33,265 nt of DNA from assembly GCA_910588105.1 (NCBI GenBank), contig CAJUQD010000030.1, positions 1 to 33,265 of the forward strand, written 5' to 3'. Positions 1 through 6,643 of the stretch are shown in pieces. A model generated the notes under the pieces. It searched no databases and had not been told where the DNA came from. It saw only the letters and a program-made list of their open reading frames with translations. Source of the stretch: an uncultured Oscillospiraceae bacterium (GTDB lineage: Bacteria > Bacillota > Clostridia > Oscillospirales > Oscillospiraceae). Every line of letters starts with the position of its first letter. The first letter of the stretch is position 1. The position numbers and the translations under genes were made by a program.

Positions 1-23
1 GAACCGTTGCACCGCAACGGTTC
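1..23. repeat. Perfect 10-bp inverted repeat at window edge
   Basis: Arms GAACCGTTGC and GCAACGGTTC flank a 3-nt loop. It could be the stem of a terminator for a gene outside the window, but the base run that would follow on the minus strand lies beyond the edge. No gene can be assigned to it here. Confidence 0.5.
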
Positions 24-298
24 CCCGAAAATAGCGATTTCATAATGACAAGCCACGTCGGCGCAATCTTCATACCGCTTACATCACACTAAGCCGTCGT
101 TTTCTGAAAAAACATTTTTGCCACATTGAGCCAAGCTGAAAGCTACATTTTGGTAAGCGTCAATCTTTCCCCTGTTTCAGCCCGTAGGGGAAAAACAAGG
201 GAAAGTACATACGGTTTGAGGGTTTGATAGGTGGAAACGCCTGATATTGCAAGTTTTTTAAGAGGGAGGACGATAAAGCCCGATTGGAGGAAATAAGG

Positions 299-687
299 AT
301 GGCATATAACTACGGACGACAGGACAGTTTTTAATTCCAACAGGCAGTTTTACCGATGGGCGAGCGACTCCGGCGAATACCTTGAGGGCATGGCGGACAG
401 GAAGAAGCAGGCGGAGATAAAGTCTGTTGCTGATTTACTGGACGAGATTTCGAGCGAAACTCTGTACCTTGCCTTAGGCGCCGTTTGAAAATTGGCAATA
501 TGCCCAGCGGCAAGGAATTTTTTCGCCGGGCAAGGCAAAGCAACGCAGCTCGGCAGAAAAAGGCCCGCCGATCGGGCGTGTTGACAATTTTCAAACAAGC
601 CCTAATCACGGTGGACAGGCGCGCGTTACAAAGCGTTCTGCTGAAAATGCAGGGATATTCCGTAAAAGTGATTGCCGCATCCGTGTA
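299..687 (+). pseudogene. Broken sigma-like/HTH gene of a conjugative element, split by a MITE
   Basis: An ATG at 299 follows a good GGAGG site and opens MAYNYGRQDS, but this frame stops after 11 codons. A second frame, starting near the T5 run at 328-332, reads VFNSNRQFYRW and continues to YLAL at 474. There a 132-bp MITE (474-605) interrupts it. If the MITE is removed leaving one TA, the frame joins exactly to ITVDRRALQSVLLKMQGYSV and ends at a TAG at 685. The LLKMQGYSVKxIA segment resembles a sigma-70 region 4 style helix-turn-helix. From memory, genes opening MAYNYG and containing FNSNRRFYRW occur in Tn916/Tn1549-like elements, where a longer segment separates these two motifs. The frame change is therefore more likely an out-of-frame internal deletion than a single-base insertion. 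The 3' end is also lost at a junction near 685. It is non-functional. Confidence 0.6.
474..605. mobile_element. 132-bp MITE, family A, complete copy
   Basis: The ends are long imperfect inverted repeats. The left end reads TTAGGCGCCGTTTGAAAATT and the right end, reversed, reads TTAGGGCTTGTTTGAAAATT; pairing continues for about 40 bp per arm. The element lies inside a reading frame that is restored if the element is cut out leaving a single TA, which supports a TA target duplication. It encodes no protein. A half copy (positions 474-518 here) recurs at 25757-25805 inside another transposon relic. Its core (GGCAAGGC...CAACGCAG) resembles the core of family C. Confidence 0.75.
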
Positions 688-812
688 GCCCTCATCCGGC
701 TTGGGCCCCACGGTCACAGTGTAACCCTTTTCCAGGCGGGAAGAGGAAGCGCTCACGCCGCCGCCCTCGCTGGGCTGCTCCCTTTCTTGCCCCCAGGGTG
801 ATTTGCGTAGCT
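672..812 (-). pseudogene. Fragment of a secreted repeat protein (bacterial Ig/InlB-like repeat)
   Basis: The minus strand reads GGGVSASSSRLEKGYTVTV followed by PKPDEGYTD. This matches the style of surface-protein repeats (GGxVSVSPxxAEKGxTVTVTPxPDEGY). There is no start codon, no ribosome site, and the frame runs into the sigma-like relic at about 685. It is a scrap left by rearrangement. From 812 to 1052 no convincing gene is visible. A strong AGGAGG site before ATG 876 leads only to a 14-codon frame. Confidence 0.35.
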
Positions 813-1052
813 GGGATTTTCTGGCAGTCCGGGACGGAAAACGCAACAATACAGTTATAGTAGGAGGTGATATTCTATGCGGGCCTCTTTGCCCAGCGGT
901 GCGAGCAGGCTTTTCCCCTGACAAATGGATTTGAAATGGTCAAGCTGGGCCGAGGGCCCATATTCACCGATGGCCTAGCTCAGGCTGCCCCTGGCGCCTC
1001 CCGCTCCCAGTCCAGTTCCGTACGGTTTTCCCTTCCGCTGGATCCGATTCGA

Positions 1053-2759
1053 TCAATACCGATCAAAACAGGCGAAGATCTCCTGTGCCCGGGGCAGCGT
1101 TAGTCCCGCGGGAACCACTCCGCCGCCGCAGACCGCCCCCAGGTTCTTCTCCCCTATGAGCTTCGCCAGCGTAGCCACAATGTCATCCACGCTCCGGCCC
1201 GCCAGATGCTCCCGGGCATAGCGTACCATATAGGCCAGCGTCCGGGTCTGGCCGCCGTCCACCAGCTGCTCCACATAGCGCAGATCCAGCTCCCGGTCAC
1301 CCACCGAGAAGGCGGTTTTGCCGAAGCACTTGACCTTCAACCGCTCCTGCCGATAGCCGTCCCCCCGGTAATTCTTCCGGGTTTGGCTGTCCCCAGACAG
1401 GTCGATCACCCGGTTCCCGGTGGGCAGGTGGAACCCGGGTGCGGTCAGGGCGGGGACAGAACGCCCCTCCAGCGCCGCCCGGGCTTGGTCCGTGATGTCC
1501 CGGGCGTGGTAGGCATCCATCTGCACAACCTTGTCCGCGATGTGGAAATAGGCCCCGCAGCTTCCCACCACCAGAATTAGGGACACCCCAGCTTTCTGCC
1601 ACAGATCCAGCGCCCGCTCCAAAAATGGGGTGATGGGTTCCTGGTCCCGGGCAATCACCGCCTGCATCAGCTCGTCCCGTACCATGAAGTTGGTGGCGGA
1701 GGTGTCCTCGTCCATGAGCAGCACCCGGCTCCCTGCCTCCAACGCCTCGGCGATGTTGGCCGCCTGTGAGGTGCTGCCGCTGGCGTCCAGGGTGGAGAAT
1801 TCCGTGGTGTCCCGCCCGCTGGGCAGATGGTTGATAAACAGGGAGATGTCTGTGTCCGTCACCTTGCGGCCATCCTCCGCCCGGATCTTCACGGCGGTGG
1901 CATCGGTGATGACGTACTCCCTGCCGTCCCCGGCAATGTGGTCATAGACTCCTCGCTCCAGCGCCTTCAGCAGGGTGGATTTGCCGTGGTAGCCCCCGCC
2001 GGCAATGAGGGTGATCCCCCGGCGCACCCCCATCCCCCGAACAGTCCCCCGGTGGGGCAGGTCCAGGATCACCGCCATGGATTCGGGGGCCTGGAAGGGC
2101 ACGGCGTTTTTCATGGACCGATCGGACACACCGCTCTCCCGGGGCAGGACGGACCCGTCCGCCACGAAAGCGGCCAGCTCCAGCCGGGCCAGCTCCTCCC
2201 GGATGAAATGCTGATCCTCCGCCAAATGGATGATCTGCTCCACTTCCCCTTTGGGGGCGCTGGCATATAGCAGGCCCTGCCCCACGCAGACAGGAAGAAA
2301 GTCAAAGAGGATTTTTTCCAGTTCCCGGGCGTTGATGGTCCGTCCATTAGCGGGAAAGCCAACCTCGAAACGCAGAGTGACAGCCCCGGCACGCACTTGA
2401 CAGTCCGTCCGCTCCAATACCTCCTGGCCGGGGGTGGTGACTGCCAGCACACCGCTTTTGCCGGAGCCCTTCGCCTGCCGGGAGAACCGCCCCGCCTGAC
2501 GGGCAAAGCGGCGAAGAAGGTAGTCCTCCAACGCCGTACGGTTCCACGGGGTTTCCCAGCAGTTTAACGGGAAGCCCGCTGTCCGGTTGTCCACAGTTAC
2601 GCTAAGTTGGGACGGCGCGGCGAAGGGGTCCCCCTGGACGCGCTCAATGTTCAGCGTATAGGTTCCAAAGAACCAGCTCCCCACCAGGGATTTGTAGGCG
2701 GGATAGCTCCTGTGGTCGATGGCCCGTAGGGCAGAGCGCAGTTCTTCCGCTGTTTTCAT
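1053..2759 (-). CDS. ABC-class ATPase (COG3044/ABC_ATPase family)
   Basis: A soluble 568-residue P-loop ATPase of the stand-alone predicted ATPase of the ABC class, at the usual length for that family. The Walker A loop is GGGYHGKST (about 253-261). An ABC-signature-like stretch ASGSTSQA lies near 327-334, and the Walker B strand SRVLLMDED follows near 345-352. No membrane segment is visible, so it is not a transporter component by itself; the family's biological role is not established. Start ATG 2759 is the only in-frame choice with family-like N-terminus (MKTAEELRSALRAIDHRSYPAY is the characteristic opening). The ribosome site is weak, and the structured leader upstream could control access to it. 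It is monocistronic. The residues after the stop run into decayed mobile DNA, so the original 3' neighbour is probably lost. Confidence 0.85.
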   Translation of the reverse strand: MKTAEELRSALRAIDHRSYPAYKSLVGSWFFGTYTLNIERVQGDPFAAPSQLSVTVDNRTAGFPLNCWETPWNRTALEDYLLRRFARQAGRFSRQAKGSGKSGVLAVTTPGQEVLERTDCQVRAGAVTLRFEVGFPANGRTINARELEKILFDFLPVCVGQGLLYASAPKGEVEQIIHLAEDQHFIREELARLELAAFVADGSVLPRESGVSDRSMKNAVPFQAPESMAVILDLPHRGTVRGMGVRRGITLIAGGGYHGKSTLLKALERGVYDHIAGDGREYVITDATAVKIRAEDGRKVTDTDISLFINHLPSGRDTTEFSTLDASGSTSQAANIAEALEAGSRVLLMDEDTSATNFMVRDELMQAVIARDQEPITPFLERALDLWQKAGVSLILVVGSCGAYFHIADKVVQMDAYHARDITDQARAALEGRSVPALTAPGFHLPTGNRVIDLSGDSQTRKNYRGDGYRQERLKVKCFGKTAFSVGDRELDLRYVEQLVDGGQTRTLAYMVRYAREHLAGRSVDDIVATLAKLIGEKNLGAVCGGGVVPAGLTLPRAQEIFACFDRY

Positions 2760-2766
2760 GGCAAAA

Positions 2767-2935
2767 CACCGCTTTCTAAAATGAATTGCACAGGCCCTTC
2801 AGGCGTTTTACCACCAGCGGTTCCGACACTTGGGACAGCTGTTTACACTCCCGCCCCCGGAGGACGGTCGGCCCATATCCCCGTCTCACGGCTTCCGTGG
2901 GCCTTGTCCTCCCTCCCGAAGCGCCGTACATTGTG
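2767..2935 (-). ncRNA. Candidate structured leader RNA upstream of the ABC ATPase
   Basis: On the minus strand this stretch folds well by eye. An outer stem GGAGGAC/GTCCTCC (2912-2906 with 2865-2859) encloses GGCCC/GGGCC (2903-2899 with 2874-2870) and an inner ACGG/CCGT hairpin. Nearer the gene, GGTAAAACGCC (around 2800) can pair, with G-U pairs, to GGTGTTTTGCC just before the start codon, which would hide the translation start. I do not recognise a known riboswitch class. Two short frames also cross it, one of 53 codons and one of 22 codons ending CPKCRNRWW. A decayed gene or leader peptide is therefore an alternative. Confidence 0.35.
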
Positions 2936-2993
2936 CTTCATTTATGATATAAGTTTCCACGTTGAAAGTCAATATATTGGAACCAAAACAGAC

Positions 2994-3168
2994 TTAGGGA
3001 AGCGCTGATTAAATACGCCTGCGGCGCTTTGCAGATATCTTGCACCAGAATTTTATTGCAATTTCTTGAAATAAGCACAATTATTCCTGATTATTCCTGC
3101 GAAATTGCGCCGCATTCTGGCGCAAAATCTCGCAAATCGCTCTTGTTGATTTAATCAGTCCTTCCTTA
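2994..3168. mobile_element. ~175-bp MITE, family B (IS5-type ends)
   Basis: The left end is TTAGGGAAGCGCTGATTAAA. The right end, reversed, is TAAGGAAGGACTGATTAAAT. The same terminal motif (AAGGAAnCGCTGATTAA) closes the IS5-type relic at 6553-6571 and appears at the truncated end of the IS5 relic at 25745-25760. Family B is therefore probably moved by that IS5-type transposase. There is no coding capacity. It abuts the family C copy that starts at 3166. Confidence 0.7.
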
Positions 3169-3330
3169 GAACCTGTATTCACAGCCGAAAATACCGGGTG
3201 AGCGAGGGCTTTCCCGCCAGGCAAGGCGAATTTCCGCTGGAATACTTGGTGTATTTCAAGAAAATTCAACGCAGTATGGCGGGGACAGACCCGCTCGGAC
3301 GGCGTCTGAGGTTGTGAATACAGATTCTAA
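3166..3330. mobile_element. 165-bp MITE, family C, copy 1
   Basis: Terminal inverted repeats TTAGAACCTGTATTCACAGC and, reversed from the right end, TTAGAATCTGTATTCACAAC. The second copy at 25346-25510 has the same length and differs at only four positions, so both moved recently. The element is non-coding, and its interior is an imperfect palindrome (CCCGCCA...TGGCGGG). Its right end touches the hairpin that follows the DUF6465 gene. Confidence 0.85.
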
Positions 3331-3360
3331 GGCCCCACAGTGGATCCACTGCGGGGCCTT
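3329..3360 (-). terminator. Terminator-like palindrome after DUF6465 gene, T-run replaced by MITE
   Basis: A near-perfect 32-bp palindrome (AAGGCCCC...GGGGCCTT around CAGTGGATCCACTG) lies 17 bp past the stop of the DUF6465 gene. On the minus strand the expected T-run is replaced at once by the family C MITE end, so termination may be weakened. Confidence 0.65.
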
Positions 3361-3376
3361 CTGCCATATGAATCGT

Positions 3377-3694
3377 CTAAAAGATAATGTCACCGGTATA
3401 TTTTTCGTTCACAACATAGTAGGCTTTTCTCTCCTCCGGTTTAATATACAGCTTCAGGCTCGTGACCCGTGTCCGCTTCTTTTGCTCGTGGAACTTGGCC
3501 ATTGCCGCCTCCGCCAGCGTGTCCAAATTCGTGTCAGCGCCCTGGAACTGCATGATAAACTCAGGTCTCATCTGGCTTGCCTTTTCCTTCTCAGCGGCCC
3601 GCACTTTTGCCGCCGCTTCCTTTTCCGCCGGCGTCATCGCTTTCCTGCCAGGCCTTTTCTTGCCCTGCAACTCTTCATTCTTTTTTTCGCTCAT
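3377..3694 (-). CDS. DUF6465 family protein
   Basis: A 105-residue protein. The first 40 residues are lysine-, alanine- and glutamate-rich and probably disordered or helical. The C-terminal two thirds (PEFIMQFQGADTNLDTLAEA ... SLKLYIKPEERKAYYVVN) has the alternating pattern typical of DUF6465, a small family common in Clostridia. Its function is unknown. Start ATG 3694 has a strong GGAGG site six bases upstream, and a near-consensus promoter lies at 3733-3760. No signal peptide or membrane segment is visible. It is monocistronic, between MITEs and the BlaR1/BlaI unit. Confidence 0.8.
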   Translation of the reverse strand: MSEKKNEELQGKKRPGRKAMTPAEKEAAAKVRAAEKEKASQMRPEFIMQFQGADTNLDTLAEAAMAKFHEQKKRTRVTSLKLYIKPEERKAYYVVNEKYTGDIIF

Positions 3695-3732
3695 GTCAAA
3701 CCTCCACGTTAAAAATTTTACTGCATATTCTT

Positions 3733-3760
3733 ATTATACACACTTATCAATTAAAGGCAA
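3733..3760 (-). promoter_or_regulatory. Promoter of the DUF6465 gene
   Basis: On the minus strand, TTGCCT (3760-3755), a 16-bp spacer and TATAAT (3738-3733) form a sigma-A promoter 39 bp before the start codon. Confidence 0.7.
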
Positions 3761-3837
3761 CATTTTTTGTTGTATTTTTTATCCAACAATTCTTAAATTA
3801 AAGTCGCTGGAACGTACAAAACTGAACAGCAAACAAA

Positions 3838-3872
3838 AAGCGGGACAGCTCCTTTCGGGGCTGTCCCGCTTT
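3838..3872 (-). terminator. Terminator of the blaI-blaR1 unit
   Basis: A strong stem AGCGGGACAGC/GCTGTCCCGCT with a short CCCGAAAGGA-type loop is followed on the minus strand by TTTTTG. It lies about 65 bp past the BlaR1-like stop codon. Confidence 0.85.
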
Positions 3873-3938
3873 GCTTCATCCTCTCCGCATCCCTTTACGG
3901 ATGCTGTTGTCTCTTTCTGTATGCCCTATCCCATGCTT

Positions 3939-5648
3939 TTAGGCAGCAACACGGCAGTCCGTGCCGTTCCCGCCGGGGTAATCCACAAGGCTGACCGTTA
4001 CATTGGGGTCGTCCGGGATCTCAAAGGGCGGGATCTTGCCGCTCTCGATGTCGGCAATAATCTGCCGCCACTCCTCCTCGGTGTACTGGGGCGCACGGGC
4101 CACGTCCCAGTCGTCCTGCGGCACACCGGTCTTGTCCGTGATGACGAAGCCCGCCGGCAGCGGGGTGGAGCCGTCAGAGACAACGAAGGATGTTTTGACC
4201 TGGCTGGGGTCGATCGGCGCCATCGTGCCGTTCTCTTCCCTGAAAAAGAAGTCGCCCGTGTTGGTCTCCATGTTTTTTTCTATATCGGCCGGGTTGTAGC
4301 TCATCATCACATTCTCGTCCCCGTCAACGGATTTCGAGTACATTATACCCTCTTTGATCTCCTGCAAAATGCCCTCATACATAGCGATGGTCTCATCGAT
4401 AATCTCCTGTGTCCAGACGAACTCGCCCCGGCCTCCGGTCCAGCCCTTTTCGCCCAGCATGGCCTGGAGCTCCACTTTCTCTTTCTCCAGCCATGCGGCG
4501 TATTCCTCATAAGTCCACCACTCCACATTGGAAGTGGGAAAACGCCGTTCAAACTCCTCGTCTGTCATGGCCTCAAAGGTTTTCCCACCGTCAAAGCTGT
4601 AGTAGGTCTTCCCATCCTTCGGGTCCACGTAGGACATCAGCGTGCCCTCGTCAACCGTGGTTTCCGCGTTCATCTTCCGATCCAGATCCTCCCGAGAGGA
4701 CGGGGCTGCGGACGCCGCAAAGGCGGTGGTAGCGCTTACTACCAGGGCAACGGCGAGGGCCAGTGCCAGAACAGACGCTTTTTTATACTTCATAATGGCT
4801 TCAATCCTTTCTTCGATTGCAAGTTTGCTGAAATGGTTGTAGGGGGAGAAGCACCGGCTCCGGGCTTCCTCCATATTGATTAGTGTCAGGGCGTAGGACG
4901 CCTTTTCCCTGCCGCCCAGGGTGTCCATCACACGTTCATCACAGGACAGCTCCAAATCCCGGTTGGCCAGAACATACATCACCCAGGCCAAAGGGTTGAA
5001 CCAGTGGACGCACAGCACAGCGGCAAATACCAGCTTTGCCACGCTGTCAAAGCGACGGACGTGAATATACTCATGGGTGAGGATATAGGTCAGGGTGGTT
5101 TCATTGCCCCGTTCCATGTCCTCCGGGAGTAGGATCACCGGGCGCAGGACGCCATAGGTCAGCGGTGAGGACACCAAGGCAGACTGCCGTACCTCTAACG
5201 GTCTGTGTAGCCTTTGGCCCGCCAGCCAGCGCCGGACAGCGGGGGTATTGTCCGGGCTGGAACAGCAGAACCGCTTTCTGGCCCGTACATAGGACACAAT
5301 AAAATATGCCGCCATCAGCACCACACCGGCCAGCCAGACCATAGGCATAACTTCGCCGGGGGCTATTCCAGCCGATGCAGGTGTGCCAGCGGGTATTCCC
5401 ACAGCCGGTGTTCCTGGAACAGATGTCCCGCCCGGTGCCAGATACTCGCCCACCACCGGCAGATGCTTTGCGGGAGTAAACAGGCTGAAGGGCAGGGGGA
5501 TGGTGAAGGGCAGGAGCAGCCGCAGCGCCGCCATTTCCCACAGGGCCAGAAACGCCCCTTTGGGCAGGCGGTGGAGGGCCAACGCCCGAACCACCACAAT
5601 GAACAGGATAAACACTCCGCCGGATAAGGTCATTTGCACAAGGCTCAT
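3939..5648 (-). CDS. BlaR1/MecR1-like M56 zinc metalloprotease
   Basis: A membrane protease that usually senses a stimulus and triggers loss of its partner repressor. From ATG 5648 it has 569 residues. N-terminal membrane helices (about 8-26, 34-55, 100-120) precede the zinc motif HEYIH (192-196) and the downstream ELSCDE segment. A further membrane helix lies at about 291-313. The last 250 residues are acidic and extracytoplasmic, and they show none of the penicillin-binding motifs of true BlaR1, so a beta-lactam signal is not supported. The frame extends upstream to 5834, but that part overlaps blaI. ATG 5648 overlaps the blaI stop by four bases (ATGA), which implies translational coupling. 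A strong terminator follows. Confidence 0.85.
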   Translation of the reverse strand: MSLVQMTLSGGVFILFIVVVRALALHRLPKGAFLALWEMAALRLLLPFTIPLPFSLFTPAKHLPVVGEYLAPGGTSVPGTPAVGIPAGTPASAGIAPGEVMPMVWLAGVVLMAAYFIVSYVRARKRFCCSSPDNTPAVRRWLAGQRLHRPLEVRQSALVSSPLTYGVLRPVILLPEDMERGNETTLTYILTHEYIHVRRFDSVAKLVFAAVLCVHWFNPLAWVMYVLANRDLELSCDERVMDTLGGREKASYALTLINMEEARSRCFSPYNHFSKLAIEERIEAIMKYKKASVLALALAVALVVSATTAFAASAAPSSREDLDRKMNAETTVDEGTLMSYVDPKDGKTYYSFDGGKTFEAMTDEEFERRFPTSNVEWWTYEEYAAWLEKEKVELQAMLGEKGWTGGRGEFVWTQEIIDETIAMYEGILQEIKEGIMYSKSVDGDENVMMSYNPADIEKNMETNTGDFFFREENGTMAPIDPSQVKTSFVVSDGSTPLPAGFVITDKTGVPQDDWDVARAPQYTEEEWRQIIADIESGKIPPFEIPDDPNVTVSLVDYPGGNGTDCRVAA

Positions 5649-6031
5649 TCGTTTTCCTCCTGGGCTTGCAGCTCCGCAACCATGCGCCGCAGATTGTCGA
5701 TCTGGGCCTTTGACAGCTTCTGATGACCCAACAGGGACGCAAACAACAGATCGGGGGAGCTGTCGAACAGCTTGTGCAGCAATTCCTCCGTTTCCGCCGC
5801 CTGCACCACATCCCTGGCAATCAGGGCATGGCACAGAAAATTCGGCTCCCTACGCTCAATGGTGCCCTTGGCGATGCACTTTTTGATGACGGTATAGGTG
5901 GTATTCATGTTCCAGCCGGTACTTTCTTTGAGTATATCTGAAATTTGTTTTGCTGGCATATCCCCTTCTTTCCACAGCACATCCATGACTTTCAGCTCCG
6001 AGTCAAAGAGCTTGACGGTCATTTCAATCAC
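5645..6031 (-). CDS. blaI: BlaI/MecI family transcriptional repressor
   Basis: A 128-residue winged-helix repressor of the Penicillinase_R family. The N-terminal half carries the HTH (SELKVMDVLWKEGDMPAKQI ... NMNTTYTVIKKCIAKG). The C-terminal half is the helical dimerisation arm, including LFASLLGHQKLSKAQID. It is expected to bind the two palindromes just upstream and to be inactivated when the co-transcribed M56 protease is stimulated. Start ATG 6031 has an AAGGAAGTG site. The gene is first in a two-gene unit with the BlaR1-like protease. Which other genes it controls cannot be told from the window; no beta-lactamase is present. Confidence 0.9.
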   Translation of the reverse strand: MIEMTVKLFDSELKVMDVLWKEGDMPAKQISDILKESTGWNMNTTYTVIKKCIAKGTIERREPNFLCHALIARDVVQAAETEELLHKLFDSSPDLLFASLLGHQKLSKAQIDNLRRMVAELQAQEENE

Positions 6032-6039
6032 TTCCTTTC

Positions 6040-6112
6040 AAACTATTGCAATAGTTTACACTGCATACACTATCACAGTCGTGCAGGTTTGTCAACACTA
6101 TTCCAATAGTTT
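6040..6112 (-). promoter_or_regulatory. blaI promoter with two palindromic operators
   Basis: Two dyads lie 55 bp apart centre to centre: the perfect 18-bp palindrome AAACTATTGCAATAGTTT (6040-6057) and ACTATTCCAATAGT (6097-6110). Between them on the minus strand, TTGACA (6096-6091) and TAGTGT at 17-bp spacing form a plausible promoter. The arrangement fits self-repression by BlaI. It gives the search motif ACTATTnnAATAGT for other targets. Confidence 0.8.
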
Positions 6113-6218
6113 GCAAATAATTCACAGTTGGGAAAGTCTCTGGAGTAAGACCAAAGTATGGCATGATGGAAATATGGCGGGCGCTGTGGTATTATCTTCG
6201 AAGAAAAAGCTAGGAAAA

Positions 6219-6571
6219 GCAGGGGAGGTAGCGCCTACCTCGGGATAGAGAAACGGGAAGAAATCAGAAACAGCCCCAGCGTTCTGCCATTAAATACCGT
6301 ATCAACCGCAGACCAGGCCGGCTGCCCAAGGTTTCAGACAACGCCATTGACTGGGAGCGGTATATTGAAAACCAAAAATCATCCGTTGCGTTGTAAAGTG
6401 GAACACCCCTATCGGATCGTAAAAAACATCTTCGGTTTCCGAAAGGCCGTTTATAGAGAGCTGAGAAAGAACCTTAACCGCTTACACGTGCTTTTCGCCA
6501 GCGCGAATCTGTATATGCTTTCCAGTTGACTGTTTCCCGGATTTTTGACTGCTTTAATCAGCGTTTCCTTA
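6219..6571 (+). pseudogene. C-terminal fragment of an IS5-type transposase with its right end
   Basis: The open frame reads GSAYLGIEKREEI and ends VLFASANLYMLSS at 6529. It contains the DDE-domain tail (CKVEHPYRIVKNIFGF) with the catalytic-region Glu. Comparing frames suggests a pair of compensating indels: between about 6285 and 6385 another frame reads the expected YRINRRPGRLPKVSDNAIDW. After the stop, the right terminal repeat TTTAATCAGCGTTTCCTTAA (6553-6572) is intact. The N-terminal two thirds and the left end are missing. The broken IS5 relic at 25745-26473 lacks exactly this part. Between 6113 and 6218 nothing is recognisable. Confidence 0.8.
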
Positions 6572-6610
6572 AAAAAACGTCCTGAATACTCAAAATTTGG
6601 AAGAAAATGA

Positions 6611-6638
6611 GCACCCCGGAGGGATTCCCTCCGGGGCG
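6611..6638 (-). terminator. Terminator of the glmM unit
   Basis: The stem GCnCCCCGGAGGG/CCCTCCGGGGnGC has a 3-nt loop and is followed on the minus strand by CATTTTCTT. It sits directly after the glmM stop. Confidence 0.75.
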
Positions 6639-6643
6639 CCCAT

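Noticed and set aside
867..1103. Plus-strand frame after an AGGAGGTGA motif
   Set aside because: The properly spaced ATG gives only 14 codons. The longer frame needs a GTG inside the ribosome site and overlaps the ABC ATPase stop.
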